Assembly: GCA_026415615.1 (NCBI GenBank)
Contig: JAOAGT010000006.1
Span: 1 to 64,000, forward strand
Direction: 5' to 3'
Origin: Thermoleophilia bacterium
Lineage (GTDB): Bacteria > Actinomycetota > Thermoleophilia > RBG-16-64-13
DNA length: 64,000 bases
In this document: one piece after another, positions 8,134 to 19,033 of the stretch
How positions within the stretch are numbered: the stretch's first letter is position 1
Layout: each line of letters opens with the position of its first letter
The notes under the pieces: generated by a model
What the model was told of the DNA's origin: nothing
Database searches by the model: none
Seen by the model: only the letters and a program-made list of their open reading frames with translations
Translations under genes and position numbers: made by a program

Positions 8134-8433
8134 TTATTTTTTCTCCTCTTCGCTTAGGCGGATGGCCTCCCGCTTAGCCCAGTGGAGGATGAGCCCGAAG
8201 ATCTCGCGCACGCCTTCGTTGGACAAGGGACCAGGATTTGCCCGGCAGAGGTAAGTGATTACCCAGTCCTCTTGAGCAGGATCATAGAAGCTAAGGCCTT
8301 GGGATTCCTTGTAGTCCTTGAGAGTCTTGACTAGCTTGATGCGCTTGTTTAGGGCTTCAAGAATCTTGAGGTCGTTGTCCGAAATCTGCTCCCGATACTG
8401 TCTGATAACTGGATCAGTAGTGGGTGACGTCAC
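8134..8433 (-). CDS. Chorismate mutase, AroQ type
   Basis: This 99-residue all-helical protein has the AroQ pattern: REQISDNDLKILEALNKRIKLVKTLKDYKESQG in helix 1, and later helices ending HWAKREAIRL. AroQ enzymes convert chorismate to prephenate for Phe and Tyr synthesis. The first arginine, the lysine region KTLKDYK and the acidic residues are in the expected places, though family assignments of such short helical proteins are less secure. The GTG at 8433 has a strong AGGAGG just upstream. No other aromatic-pathway gene is adjacent apart from trpB2 far away. Confidence 0.8.
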   Translation of the reverse strand: MTSPTTDPVIRQYREQISDNDLKILEALNKRIKLVKTLKDYKESQGLSFYDPAQEDWVITYLCRANPGPLSNEGVREIFGLILHWAKREAIRLSEEEKK

Positions 8434-8535
8434 TTTGCCTCCTCTGCATCGCCAATAAGAGTGAATAAGCCTAGCTTACCCGAGGCCACCTGACCAGTCC
8501 CGGGCTAGCTGACAAGCTAAGGGTTCTGGCGGGCC

Positions 8536-9957
8536 CTAGGCTGGCTGACCAGCTTGAGCAAAAGCCTTACACCTTTCCACAAACCGGACCGCCATGCCCG
8601 GTAGCGAGGCCAGGTGAACCAAGAAACGCGACGCCAAGACCGAGGGGGACGAGAAGCCTTCGGCTACTTGGTCGCTGCTGACCGCGCCTGGCGAGAGCGA
8701 ACCAGCCAAATCGACAGGTTGACCGCGCCGAGCGCTCGACCGACCACCCCCACGGAGCGGCCTTGCCGAGAACGCAAACGCCCAGTCGGCACCGGGAGGG
8801 CCCACCTCCATTTCCATTAGCGTCCACCCTTTGACCGTCTGACCCGAGGCAAGAATAAGACCGTCGCCCACTGCCGAAAGTTCAACGTAGGCAGGCTCCT
8901 CAAGCTCCCACACAATCTCTGCTTCAGCGTCGATGACTCCTGCCATTTCCCAAGAGCGGCCGAGCATATCGTGCACCCGGTCCAACAGAAGCAGCAATCC
9001 GCCGCCCAAGGCTAGCGTGGGCACTCCCCATTGGACTGCCTCGCGGATTGCCTCAAGCAGCATCACGTTTACCGAGATGTCGGCAAGAGAAGTAGGCCAC
9101 ACGGTCCCGGCCAGGACTAATCCGGACACGCCTTCTGGGAGTTTTGAGTCCCCTACCAGGTCAAGACGGTATATCTCGGCTCCCGCAAGCCGCAGAACTT
9201 CCACGGAATCACGACTCCACAGCGAGAAGCCGCCTCCCCCTGCTACGGCCACAAGTGGTCTTGTGTCCTCGTGCTTCTCCGGCCAACCTCTGCTTGGGAG
9301 AAAGCCCCTCCTGCCCCCAAGGGTAACTAGTCCCTGCAGGTCTACCTGCCGCGCCAAGGCACCCAGCTGCTCCGCATCCAACGGCGCTCCCCAGGCGCCG
9401 GGCGCCGGGTCACTCCAGCTCGGGCCGTCTCCTGCAAAGAGACAGCCCACCACCTTGAGTGCTTCCTTGGACAGCTGTTTTTTTAGCACACGAAAATGCT
9501 CGCTGTCAGCCACTCCAGTGAGGATTACCCCCGCCAAATCCACTTGAGCGGCACAGGCCTTAAGCCCGCTTGCCACGATCCGGACGCCTTCCGCCCAGTC
9601 CCGACAGTCGATAAGGGTGATCACAGGGCAGTCAAGCATCCTGGCCACGTCCAGCGGGGTCCAGGACGCCCCCTCCTGGGTGTCCAAAAGGCCGCGAGAT
9701 GCTGAAAGCAGAGAAAAAGTGGCGTTGCGCGTGGCTATCTCGTAGAGCAGGAGAAGGGTCGACTCGTCATACAGCCCAGGGTCCAGAAACACCGCTCCCT
9801 CCCCCCGGTCCCAAACCGTGCTAGGAGACACGGGACCTAGGTGGTGGTAGCGGACGCGCTCACCCCGAGCCGCAAGCAGCTCGGCCACTCCCGCAGCCAC
9901 CGCGTCTGCAATACCGCTCCGGTGGGTAGGAACCAGGAGCAGCCGCGGGATCGACAT
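8536..9957 (-). CDS. CbiA/CobB-fold protein lacking P-loop and catalytic cysteine (probable pseudoenzyme)
   Basis: Across 473 residues the order of segments follows cobyrinate a,c-diamide synthase: an N-terminal ATPase-like half (LLLVPTHRSGIADAV, later DVARMLDCPVITLIDCRDW and VDLAGVILTGVADSEHF) and a C-terminal glutaminase-like half starting RPLVAVAGGGGFSLWSRDSV. The P-loop SGxGKT is replaced by SGIADAV (residues 14-20), the glutaminase nucleophile in AECGGL is Gly318 (LALGGGL), and the late catalytic histidine region reads VKGWTLMEM. It therefore probably lacks both activities. It lies downstream of the zinc peptidase and upstream of chorismate mutase; its role is unknown. Cobalamin relatives in the window are limited to cobO at 32.5 kb. 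Confidence 0.65.
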   Translation of the reverse strand: MSIPRLLLVPTHRSGIADAVAAGVAELLAARGERVRYHHLGPVSPSTVWDRGEGAVFLDPGLYDESTLLLLYEIATRNATFSLLSASRGLLDTQEGASWTPLDVARMLDCPVITLIDCRDWAEGVRIVASGLKACAAQVDLAGVILTGVADSEHFRVLKKQLSKEALKVVGCLFAGDGPSWSDPAPGAWGAPLDAEQLGALARQVDLQGLVTLGGRRGFLPSRGWPEKHEDTRPLVAVAGGGGFSLWSRDSVEVLRLAGAEIYRLDLVGDSKLPEGVSGLVLAGTVWPTSLADISVNVMLLEAIREAVQWGVPTLALGGGLLLLLDRVHDMLGRSWEMAGVIDAEAEIVWELEEPAYVELSAVGDGLILASGQTVKGWTLMEMEVGPPGADWAFAFSARPLRGGGRSSARRGQPVDLAGSLSPGAVSSDQVAEGFSSPSVLASRFLVHLASLPGMAVRFVERCKAFAQAGQPA

Positions 9958-9984
9958 GGCTTTCTCCTTGCAGGAGCCGATTAC

Positions 9985-10674
9985 CTACGAGCGCCGGCTA
10001 ATCATAATCAGACGGAGCAACTGCAGCACAGCCATGACAGCCGCAGCCACATAAGTAAGCGCAGCGGCGGAAAGTACCTTGCGTGCCCCGCTAATCTCGT
10101 CCGGCAGCAAAATATTCCTTTCGCCAAGGAGAGCTAGAGCCCTGCGCGAAGCGTTTAGCTCCACCGGAAGGGTGACCAGGGTAAAAAGAACCGCCGCCGA
10201 ATAGAGCAAAATGCCCACACCCATGAGCATCCCGCTGCGGTAGAAGATAAGACCGATTAGGAACAAAATGATGCCAAGATTTGTTCCCAGATTGGCGGCC
10301 GGGACAAGCGCGCTTCGTAGACGAAACGCAGCGTACCCCTCCGCATGTTGCATAGCATGGCCCACTTCGTGCGCCGCCACGCCCAAAGCGGCCAGGGAAT
10401 CGCTCATGCCCACATCCGGACTTAGGGTAAGGGTGCGGGTACGGGGGTCGTAGTGATCGGAGAGTCTTACGCCGCCCACCCGGATTTCTACATCGTTTAA
10501 GCCAGCGGAGTCAAGCAGCGCACGAGCCGCCTGCGCCCCGGTCAACCCTCGGGCTGACCGCACCTGCGAATAGCGGCTAAAGCTTGTGCTGACCTTGACC
10601 TGGGCGTAAATGCCTAGCACAAGGGCTGGAACTAACAACAGAAATGACCAAAGCCACAACTGATCAGCCACCAT
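9985..10674 (-). CDS. Membrane zinc metallopeptidase, YugP/Zn_peptidase_2 family
   Basis: The 229-residue product starts with a transmembrane helix (LWLWSFLLLVPALVLGIYAQV) and has the zinc motif AAHEVGHAMQHAEGY (HEVGH about residues 102-106), then two hydrophobic segments in the C-terminal half. This matches the YugP family of membrane neutral zinc peptidases, whose substrates are unknown. The ATG at 10674 has AGGGGTGAG upstream within the end of gyrA; a GTG at 10686 would overlap gyrA by 8 bases. Either way it is coupled to gyrA. Confidence 0.88.
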   Translation of the reverse strand: MVADQLWLWSFLLLVPALVLGIYAQVKVSTSFSRYSQVRSARGLTGAQAARALLDSAGLNDVEIRVGGVRLSDHYDPRTRTLTLSPDVGMSDSLAALGVAAHEVGHAMQHAEGYAAFRLRSALVPAANLGTNLGIILFLIGLIFYRSGMLMGVGILLYSAAVLFTLVTLPVELNASRRALALLGERNILLPDEISGARKVLSAAALTYVAAAVMAVLQLLRLIMISRRS

Positions 10675-10678
10675 GGTG

Positions 10679-13117
10679 CTACTCACCCCTACTGTTTCCT
10701 ACTACTCTAGCGAGCGTAGATACCCGATCTCCCGGGCGAACATTCATTATCCGTACTCCCATGGTGTTCCGTCCAGTGCGACGCACGCTTTCGACAGGCA
10801 CCCGGATAACCACTCCCTCCTGACTTATTATCAAAAGCTCGTGATTGTCGCGAACTGTGGTCACTCCTACAAGGTCGCCGCGGTCAGGGCTATCTTTGAT
10901 GGTGATAACTCCCTGGCCTCCGCGCCTCTGAGTAGGATAGCTCGAAACCGGGGTGCGCTTTCCGTATCCCCCGCTGGTCACGCAGAAAATGTCGGCGTCA
11001 TCCTGCGCAACAGCCATGCCGATCAAATAATGACCTTCGGGGATCCGCATTCCCACCACACCCATGGTGTCGCGGCCAGTGGGCCGGACATCAGACTCTG
11101 GGAAGCGTATGGCTTTGCCCTCGCTGGAAACCAGGATGAGATCGTCCTTGCCACTTGTGCTTGCCACGGCCACCAGTTCGTCATCGGGGGCTAGGTTGAT
11201 AGCGATGATGCCGTCTGATCGTAGGCTGGTGGCGTATTCGGCGAAGCGGGTCTTCTTGACCATTCCCTTCTTAGTGGCAAAGACCAGATACTGGGCGTCC
11301 GTGTAGTCTTTGGTAGCGATGACCGCCTTGATCTTTTCGCCCTGAGCCAACGGCAGGAGGTTGGCTACGTGGCGGCCTTTGCTCTGCCTGCTTCCCAGCG
11401 GCAGCTCGTGCACTTTTTGCCGGTAGATCTTGCCCCGCGAGGTTATAAAGAGCAAATAGTGATGGGTCGTGGTGATAAAAAGATGCTCGATATAGTCGCC
11501 CTCTTTGAGATCAACCCCTATCACCCCTACTCCACCACGGTTTTGCAGCCGATAGGTGGAGACCGGCAGGCGCTTGACGTAGCCGGAGGCGCTAATGGAG
11601 ATAACCATATCCTCCACCGCGATCATATCTTCGATGTCGATCTCATCTTCGGAGGGCACGATCTCGGTGCGGCGGTCATCGCCGTACATGCGCTCAATCT
11701 CAAGGAGCTCTTCCTTGATCACCCCATAAATGAGGCTCTCGTCTGCCAATAGACCTTCGAGGTAGGCAATGCGCTCCAATAGATCGCGGTGCTCCTCTTC
11801 TAGCTTGTGCCGTTCAAGTGCGGTCAAGTTACGCAGGCGCAGATCAACGATTGCCTGCGCTTGCTCTTCGCTTAGTCCAAAGCGCGCCATGAGATTAGCC
11901 TTGGCCGCCTCGGTGTCCTCACTTGAGCGGATGATGCGGATCACCTCGTCCAAATGAGCTATGGCCACCAGCAGGCCTTCGAGTATGTGAGCCCGTTTCT
12001 TGGCGCGGTCTAGCTCATAGCGAGTGCGCCGGACAATGACCTCTTTTTGATGAGCGATGTAATGGCGCAGTAGGTCACGCAAGGAGAGAGTCTTGGGCAC
12101 GCCGTCAACGAGGGCCAGCATAATCACGCCAAAGGTGGACTGCATAGCTGTGTGCTTGTAGAGCTTGTTCAGCACCACCTTGGGTACAGCTTCGCGCTTA
12201 AGCTCGATTACTATCCGCATGCCCGAGCGGTCAGACTCATCACGCAGGTCGGAAATCTCGGGAATCTCTTTGTCTCGGACAAGCTCAGCAATCTTTTCGA
12301 TGAGCTGAGCTTTGTTTACCTGATAGGGGATCTCCGTGACGATGATCGCGGTCTTGCCTTGTTTTAGCGGCTCAGTGTGAGCCCGGGCCCGCACCACAAT
12401 GCGGCCCCTACCGGTCTCGTAGGCCTCGCGAATGCCGGCTGTCCCCATGATGATCCCCCCGGTGGGGAAGTCGGGCCCCTTGAGATACTTCATCAACTCC
12501 GCACTGCTTAGACCAGGATTGTCGATCAACGCCACTGTGGCCGCCACCGCTTCGCGCAGGTTGTGAGGAGGAATGTTGGTGGCCATTCCCACTGCTATCC
12601 CGGAACTCCCGTTGACCAGGAGATTCGGGAAGCGGGACGGAAGCACTGCAGGCTCTTCGCGGCTTTCGTCATAGTTGGGAACCCAATCCACTGTGTCTGC
12701 TTCGATGTCCCGCAGCATTTCCATGGCGATGCGGCTGAGCCGACACTCGGTGTAGCGCATGGCGGCAGGGGCGTCTCCGTCTACCGAGCCAAAGTTGCCG
12801 TGACCGTCAACAAGTGGGTAGCGTATGGAAAAGTCCTGAGCCATGCGTACCAAGGCATCATAGATAGCCTGGTCGCCGTGGGGGTGGAAATTACCCATGA
12901 CATCGCCCACAATACGGGCGCATTTGCGGTAGGGACGGTCGGGACGCATCCCCGAGTCGTACATACCAAAAAGCACTCGGCGATGCACCGGCTTAAGCCC
13001 GTCGCGCACATCCGGTAGAGCCCGCCCTACGATCACGCTCATGGCGTAATCGAGGTACGAGGCCTTCATCTCCTCAGCTATTTCAACTTGCTCAATCCGG
13101 CCCTGCAGAGTCTCCAT
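10679..13117 (-). CDS. gyrA: DNA gyrase subunit A
   Basis: The 812-residue product is the cleavage-religation subunit of DNA gyrase. Catalytic Tyr122 lies in [14 protein letters not shown], and residue numbering coincides with E. coli. The quinolone-determining segment reads [17 protein letters not shown]: position 83, usually Ser or Ala, is Gln, while Asp87 is kept. The six-blade C-terminal domain carries the GyrA-box QRRGGQG. The gene follows gyrB after 11 bases and is upstream of the zinc peptidase. Start ATG at 13117. Confidence 0.99.
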   Translation of the reverse strand: METLQGRIEQVEIAEEMKASYLDYAMSVIVGRALPDVRDGLKPVHRRVLFGMYDSGMRPDRPYRKCARIVGDVMGNFHPHGDQAIYDALVRMAQDFSIRYPLVDGHGNFGSVDGDAPAAMRYTECRLSRIAMEMLRDIEADTVDWVPNYDESREEPAVLPSRFPNLLVNGSSGIAVGMATNIPPHNLREAVAATVALIDNPGLSSAELMKYLKGPDFPTGGIIMGTAGIREAYETGRGRIVVRARAHTEPLKQGKTAIIVTEIPYQVNKAQLIEKIAELVRDKEIPEISDLRDESDRSGMRIVIELKREAVPKVVLNKLYKHTAMQSTFGVIMLALVDGVPKTLSLRDLLRHYIAHQKEVIVRRTRYELDRAKKRAHILEGLLVAIAHLDEVIRIIRSSEDTEAAKANLMARFGLSEEQAQAIVDLRLRNLTALERHKLEEEHRDLLERIAYLEGLLADESLIYGVIKEELLEIERMYGDDRRTEIVPSEDEIDIEDMIAVEDMVISISASGYVKRLPVSTYRLQNRGGVGVIGVDLKEGDYIEHLFITTTHHYLLFITSRGKIYRQKVHELPLGSRQSKGRHVANLLPLAQGEKIKAVIATKDYTDAQYLVFATKKGMVKKTRFAEYATSLRSDGIIAINLAPDDELVAVASTSGKDDLILVSSEGKAIRFPESDVRPTGRDTMGVVGMRIPEGHYLIGMAVAQDDADIFCVTSGGYGKRTPVSSYPTQRRGGQGVITIKDSPDRGDLVGVTTVRDNHELLIISQEGVVIRVPVESVRRTGRNTMGVRIMNVRPGDRVSTLARVVGNSRGE

Positions 13118-13128
13118 GCGCTTGTTCC

Positions 13129-15186
<2,058 letters not shown>

Positions 15187-15367
15187 TCACAGAAATTCCC
15201 TGGTCATTCTTTGGTCGTAGAAACCGCGGTAGTCACCGAAAAAGTCACTGGAGCCGCGGGGATGCTCATGGGAGGCGGAAAAGGCCAAATATCCCATGCG
15301 GTAAGTCCTGACCATGCTTGTGTCATGATACCACAGGCCCGAGTCTTCTGCCTTAAACTGTACGCTC

Positions 15368-16078
15368 TTAGCGCACAAAATCCTTCTTGCCGCGGACGAA
15401 AGAGGCCTTCATCGCGCGAAGCAAGGCCTCTTTCAGCCCGGGAGGAAGAGGCATCTGCTCGACCTCTGCAAGGGCGCGTTGCTCCTCGAGGGAGAGACTG
15501 CCGGACGGCTCACTTTCTTTGGCTGCGCCTTGTGTGGGTAGTTGGACGTCAGATTGTGCGAGCGCACTCTCCGTGACCGGGTCCGGCTGTACGGCCGTAT
15601 CTTCCCAGCCCGCGTGCCGAAACACCACCTTGTTGATCTCGACACTAACTCGGGCCTGAGCAAGGCGCTCCCTCAGTCTCGAGAGGAGATGCTCGGCCAA
15701 GAGATGCAGGCTTTGGGCCCAGGCTGGGGACGCCGTCACTACCACCAGGCGCCCGTTGCGGAGGTAAGCTGGCCGAGCGTTGGCAGCTATCTCAGGCCCC
15801 ACAACCTCCGGCCAGAGGAATGCAACCAGGCGGCTCGCCGCGTGGTGAGCGCTGTCTTGCGCGCTACTGCCCGCCGCAGCGCCGTCCCCCGTCGCGTCCC
15901 CCATCGCGCCGTGGAGAGCAGCTGCCGAGGCATGCACAGCAGCTGCCGAGGCAAGCACGTCACCTAAACAGGCGAAGTCGTTGACCGCGGATGTGCCCGG
16001 GTGGGTTGTGGGCGGGTGATCTGACTCAGCCGGGGTATCCTCCGGTGGGCGCACAGGTGGGTGGAGCGGTGTTCCCAT
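15368..16078 (-). CDS. dciA: DciA-like helicase-loading protein (DUF721)
   Basis: DciA proteins load the replicative helicase in bacteria lacking DnaC/DnaI. The C-terminal half holds the DUF721 core: AASRLVAFLWPEVVGPEIAA, then GRLVVVTASPAWAQSLHLLAEHLLSRLRERL. The N-terminal about 90 residues are an Ala/Gly/His-rich low-complexity region made partly by a 21-base tandem duplication. The ATG at 16078 sits 53 bases inside the recF 3' end with GGAGGG just upstream, so recF and this gene are coupled, as in mycobacteria where a DUF721 gene follows recF. Confidence 0.85.
   Translation of the reverse strand: MGTPLHPPVRPPEDTPAESDHPPTTHPGTSAVNDFACLGDVLASAAAVHASAAALHGAMGDATGDGAAAGSSAQDSAHHAASRLVAFLWPEVVGPEIAANARPAYLRNGRLVVVTASPAWAQSLHLLAEHLLSRLRERLAQARVSVEINKVVFRHAGWEDTAVQPDPVTESALAQSDVQLPTQGAAKESEPSGSLSLEEQRALAEVEQMPLPPGLKEALLRAMKASFVRGKKDFVR
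15917..15958. repeat. 21-bp in-frame tandem duplication in dciA
   Basis: Two copies (15917-15937 and 15938-15958) differing at one base encode the repeated VHASAAA/LASAAA segment of the DciA N-terminus. Confidence 0.85.
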
Positions 16079-17300
16079 TGGTGCCCTCCATCTTTAGCGT
16101 GTGCACAATCCGCGCGTTTGCCAGTTCGTCAGGACTAAAGTACCGCAGATCTACCGCCGTGATCACTACCTGGCCCATCCCGCGCAGCACACGGAGCAAG
16201 GCACGGCGGCGCTCCTCATCGAGCTCGCTCATAACATCGTCTAACAGGAGCAGGGGACTTGTACCCAGCCTTCGCCAGTAGCTCCACTCCGCAAGCACCA
16301 AGGCAAGGACAGCGGTGCGTTGTTCTCCCTGAGAACCAAAATCGCGCGCATCCAGCCCGTGATGGAGAACCCGGAAGTCGTCTCTGTGTGGGCCCAGGTG
16401 GGTAAAGGTGCGCTGCCGGTCGATGGCTCGGCTCTCCAGCAACCGGGTGGCATAGGTATCGGGATCTAGGCCGGCGACGTTCGTACGGTAGATCAGGCGG
16501 ACGGCGTCGGGGGCCTCACCAGAAAGTAAGGCGTAGTGATGCTGAAAGAGAGGCGCCAGATCAGCAAGTAGAGCGGCTCGGTTCTGAGCTACGGCTAGAC
16601 CTAAGGCGGCCAGGAGTTGCTCCCACGGAGCGAAAGCAGCGTCCCCCACGGCGACGGTGGGGTTCCGCAGGAGAGCGTTTCGTTGGTTAAGGGCTTCTTC
16701 GTAGCGCCGCAGAGTATCGCCGTACGAGGGAAAGCGGCGGTCAGCCAGGCGATCCAAGTACTCGCGCCGGTTAGCAGGGCTACCTTTGACCAGACGTAGA
16801 TCGTCGGGAGTGAATGTGACCACGGGGAGAAGATCCGGCCAGCGACCCGGCGATTCAACTTGAGCTCCGTCCACGGTTAGGCGCCGTTCCCCGACCCGCG
16901 AGTAAGCGGCACCTACTGTGACGCGGATAGTTTGGGGCGAAGACCCAGGCACACCTTGGGGCGAAGACCCTGGCAAAGCTTGAGACGTAGGCGGAAGCTC
17001 GGTTGAGCGGCTGAGCGCCGGGTCGGCTTTGGGACCGTGGGGCTGGTTGCCTGTGTCAGAAGCGACCGGGCGGCGTGCCACGCTCACCTCGACACGGAGG
17101 AAGTCTTCGCCGGTTGTAATGAGCTCGGACAGCGGAGCGCCGCGGAGGGATCGCCCGGTAAGACCGTACAGCAATCCTTCTAGGATGGAGGTCTTGCCGC
17201 TGCCGTTTGGCCCCGTAAGTATGGTGAGCCCCTCGCCCAGCGAGACCCGTGTTGTGCGGTGACACCGCACGTTGGTTAAGAGAACTTCGTCTACTACCAC
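16026..17300 (-). CDS. recF: DNA replication and repair protein RecF
   Basis: This SMC-like ATPase loads RecA at gaps. It has Walker A GPNGSGKTS (residues 30-38), the signature region FGSQGEQRTAVLAL and Walker B LLLLDDVMSELD near the C-terminus. Compared with usual RecF, residues 79-124 are an extra Pro/Ser-rich insertion that contains a 24-base tandem duplication (two LPGSSPQ/VPGSSPQ units). It is the third gene of dnaN-S4 gene-recF-dciA. The ATG at 17300 lies 31 bases after the S4 gene stop. Confidence 0.97.
   Translation of the reverse strand: MVVDEVLLTNVRCHRTTRVSLGEGLTILTGPNGSGKTSILEGLLYGLTGRSLRGAPLSELITTGEDFLRVEVSVARRPVASDTGNQPHGPKADPALSRSTELPPTSQALPGSSPQGVPGSSPQTIRVTVGAAYSRVGERRLTVDGAQVESPGRWPDLLPVVTFTPDDLRLVKGSPANRREYLDRLADRRFPSYGDTLRRYEEALNQRNALLRNPTVAVGDAAFAPWEQLLAALGLAVAQNRAALLADLAPLFQHHYALLSGEAPDAVRLIYRTNVAGLDPDTYATRLLESRAIDRQRTFTHLGPHRDDFRVLHHGLDARDFGSQGEQRTAVLALVLAEWSYWRRLGTSPLLLLDDVMSELDEERRRALLRVLRGMGQVVITAVDLRYFSPDELANARIVHTLKMEGTNGNTAPPTCAPTGGYPG
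16932..16979. repeat. 24-bp in-frame tandem duplication in recF
   Basis: Copies at 16932-16955 and 16956-16979, both starting TTGGGGCGAAGACCC, extend the low-complexity insertion of RecF by eight residues. Confidence 0.85.
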
Positions 17301-17331
17301 GGTCTGCCTCTACCAACCGACGGCGAGAGAC

Positions 17332-17568
17332 CTAGGCAGTGTCAGCGCTTGCCGCCTCCACAACAAAGACCTGGTCGCCGACAGTGACACGGTCTCCAGG
17401 GGCTAGTTTTCGCCCTCGACGCGTCTCAACCTCGCCGTTTACGGAAACAGCGCCGCTGGTAATCAGCTGCTTAGCTTGTCCGCCGGTGTACACGACACCT
17501 GCAAGCTTTAGCAGTTGCCCTAACGTCACCGGGAACGTGACGGAGATACCGCGAGGAGGGGAAGCCAT
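17332..17568 (-). CDS. Small S4-domain RNA-binding protein (YaaA/RlbA-like)
   Basis: The 78-residue product is a single S4 domain: ITLGQLLKLAGVVYTGGQAKQLITSGAVSVNGEVETRRGRKLAPGDRVTV-type sequence. A short S4-domain gene between dnaN and recF is a recurrent arrangement in Gram-positive genomes (Bacillus yaaA/rlbA). The exact RNA target is not defined here. It follows dnaN by 5 bases and precedes recF. Confidence 0.92.
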   Translation of the reverse strand: MASPPRGISVTFPVTLGQLLKLAGVVYTGGQAKQLITSGAVSVNGEVETRRGRKLAPGDRVTVGDQVFVVEAASADTA

Positions 17569-17573
17569 CTTGC

Positions 17574-18677
17574 TCAGTCGCTTAGCCGAATGGGCATGAC
17601 TAGGTAGAGGAAATCGTCGGATGGCCCAGTGATTAACCCGGGGCGCAGGGGGCTAATGAAACGCAGATATACCTCAGGGTCCTTGACAGCCGCTACTCCG
17701 GCCTCAAGGAACTCGGGGTTAAAGCCGATCTGCAGCTCCTCAGCTGTAAAGGCCACAGGAAGGGTTTCGTAGGCGCGCCCCACATCCTGAGCTTCCGCCG
17801 AGATCACCAGGGTATTGTCTGAGAAGCGCAGCCGAAGGGGCGTGCCCTTCTGAGCTAGGACGCTGACACGCCGGATCGCCTCGAGCAATTCATCCCTATC
17901 GAACTTAACCTCGTAGTCAAACGTGTCAGGAATCAGCTGACGGTAGTTCGGAAACTGCCCATCCAAGAGACGGCTGATGAGTGAGATCCCCTCTACCTCA
18001 AACAGCACCTGGTTCTCGGTGATTGTTAAGGTAAGTTCCTCTGAGTGTGCGGAACTCGCTATACGGGCTAGCTCCGTCAAGCTCTTAGCAGGGATAATCG
18101 CCTCAAGAGGTTGCTCCACGCTAGACTGCAGCGGAGTCTCTTTGACGCTCAGTCTATAACTGTCAGTAGCAACCATCCGCACGTAGTTTTCCTCCACGTG
18201 GACGAGGATGCCGGTGAGTAATGGGCGTGTCTCGTCCTTGGACGCCGACGGAGCTACCCGCTCAATCGTCTCAAGGAAGGCTGCGCGGCTGACTGTGACC
18301 CGCTCCGGTGGAAAAGTGGGAAGCTGAGGAAAGTCGACGGCCGGAAGGGAGCGTAGCTGAAAGACTGAGCCTCCTCCGCGAAGCTCTACCAGGCTTGCTC
18401 CAGGCTCTTGGCTGATTCGCACCTCCCCTACAGGAAGAGCGCGAGCTACTTCTGCTGCCACACGGGCGGGTATCACTGTAGAACCCGGCTCCTCGACCCT
18501 TGCATCCAGAGGACACTGAAGCGATATCTCCATGTCAGTGCCAGAGAACACCACCCGGTCCGATTTAGCGTCCACTAACACGCCGCTTAGAACTTGGATA
18601 GAACTGCGAGACGAGATAGCCCGGGTTACCACTCCCAAACAGTCCACAAGTGCCTGCTTCGTTGTAACTATCTTCAT
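17574..18677 (-). CDS. dnaN: DNA polymerase III beta sliding clamp
   Basis: The 367-residue product has the three-fold repeat of the clamp: MKIVTTKQALVDCLGVVTRAISSRSSIQVLSGVLVDA at the start, DETRPLLTGILV in the middle and the C-terminal FLYLVMPIRLSD, which forms part of the peptide-binding pocket. It encircles DNA and tethers polymerase. It lies 356 bases downstream of dnaA and heads dnaN-S4-recF-dciA. GGAGCTGCCC precedes the ATG. Confidence 0.98.
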   Translation of the reverse strand: MKIVTTKQALVDCLGVVTRAISSRSSIQVLSGVLVDAKSDRVVFSGTDMEISLQCPLDARVEEPGSTVIPARVAAEVARALPVGEVRISQEPGASLVELRGGGSVFQLRSLPAVDFPQLPTFPPERVTVSRAAFLETIERVAPSASKDETRPLLTGILVHVEENYVRMVATDSYRLSVKETPLQSSVEQPLEAIIPAKSLTELARIASSAHSEELTLTITENQVLFEVEGISLISRLLDGQFPNYRQLIPDTFDYEVKFDRDELLEAIRRVSVLAQKGTPLRLRFSDNTLVISAEAQDVGRAYETLPVAFTAEELQIGFNPEFLEAGVAAVKDPEVYLRFISPLRPGLITGPSDDFLYLVMPIRLSD

Positions 18678-19033
18678 GGGCAGCTCCTTGGTCGGCCGCG
18701 CAAACTATTAATCGCTAGATTCGTCCTGGCCCGAGATCTTCACAAATAGCCTCTGTTTCACACAGGAACAGTTTCTGCTCTCATACTACATACTGTTCAA
18801 CAAATATACAGAGTAGTAGTCAGAACGATAAGCGATGTGGAAGCTGTGGAAAAGGAGTGTGTTAGTAGCAGGGAAGGCGACGACGCTGTGAGTAAGGCTG
18901 GGGAAACTGGGAGGCTCGGGGTGGGTGGACTGGGAGAAACTAAGATAGGCCTCCGCTGGTGTCGAAAGATATGGAATTATCCCCAGATGATTAACAGGAT
19001 AACTCACAGGCGGATCCTACGAGACGGAGAGTG
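18678..19033. other. dnaA-dnaN intergenic region (356 bp), few DnaA-box-like sites
   Basis: No gene is seen. It is less GC-rich than its surroundings and holds near-matches to a DnaA box, TGTGGAAAA (18845-18853) and TTATCCCCA (18977-18985). It must also carry the dnaN promoter, which I could not place with confidence. The denser box cluster on the other side of dnaA makes that region the better oriC candidate. Confidence 0.5.

Noticed and set aside
8933-9547. 204-codon plus-strand frame opposite the CbiA-like gene
   Set aside because: Ser/Pro/Arg-rich without any known motif and complementary to a better-supported gene.
18678-19033. Primary oriC in the dnaA-dnaN gap
   Set aside because: Only two imperfect boxes are seen there, compared with seven in 21402-22079.
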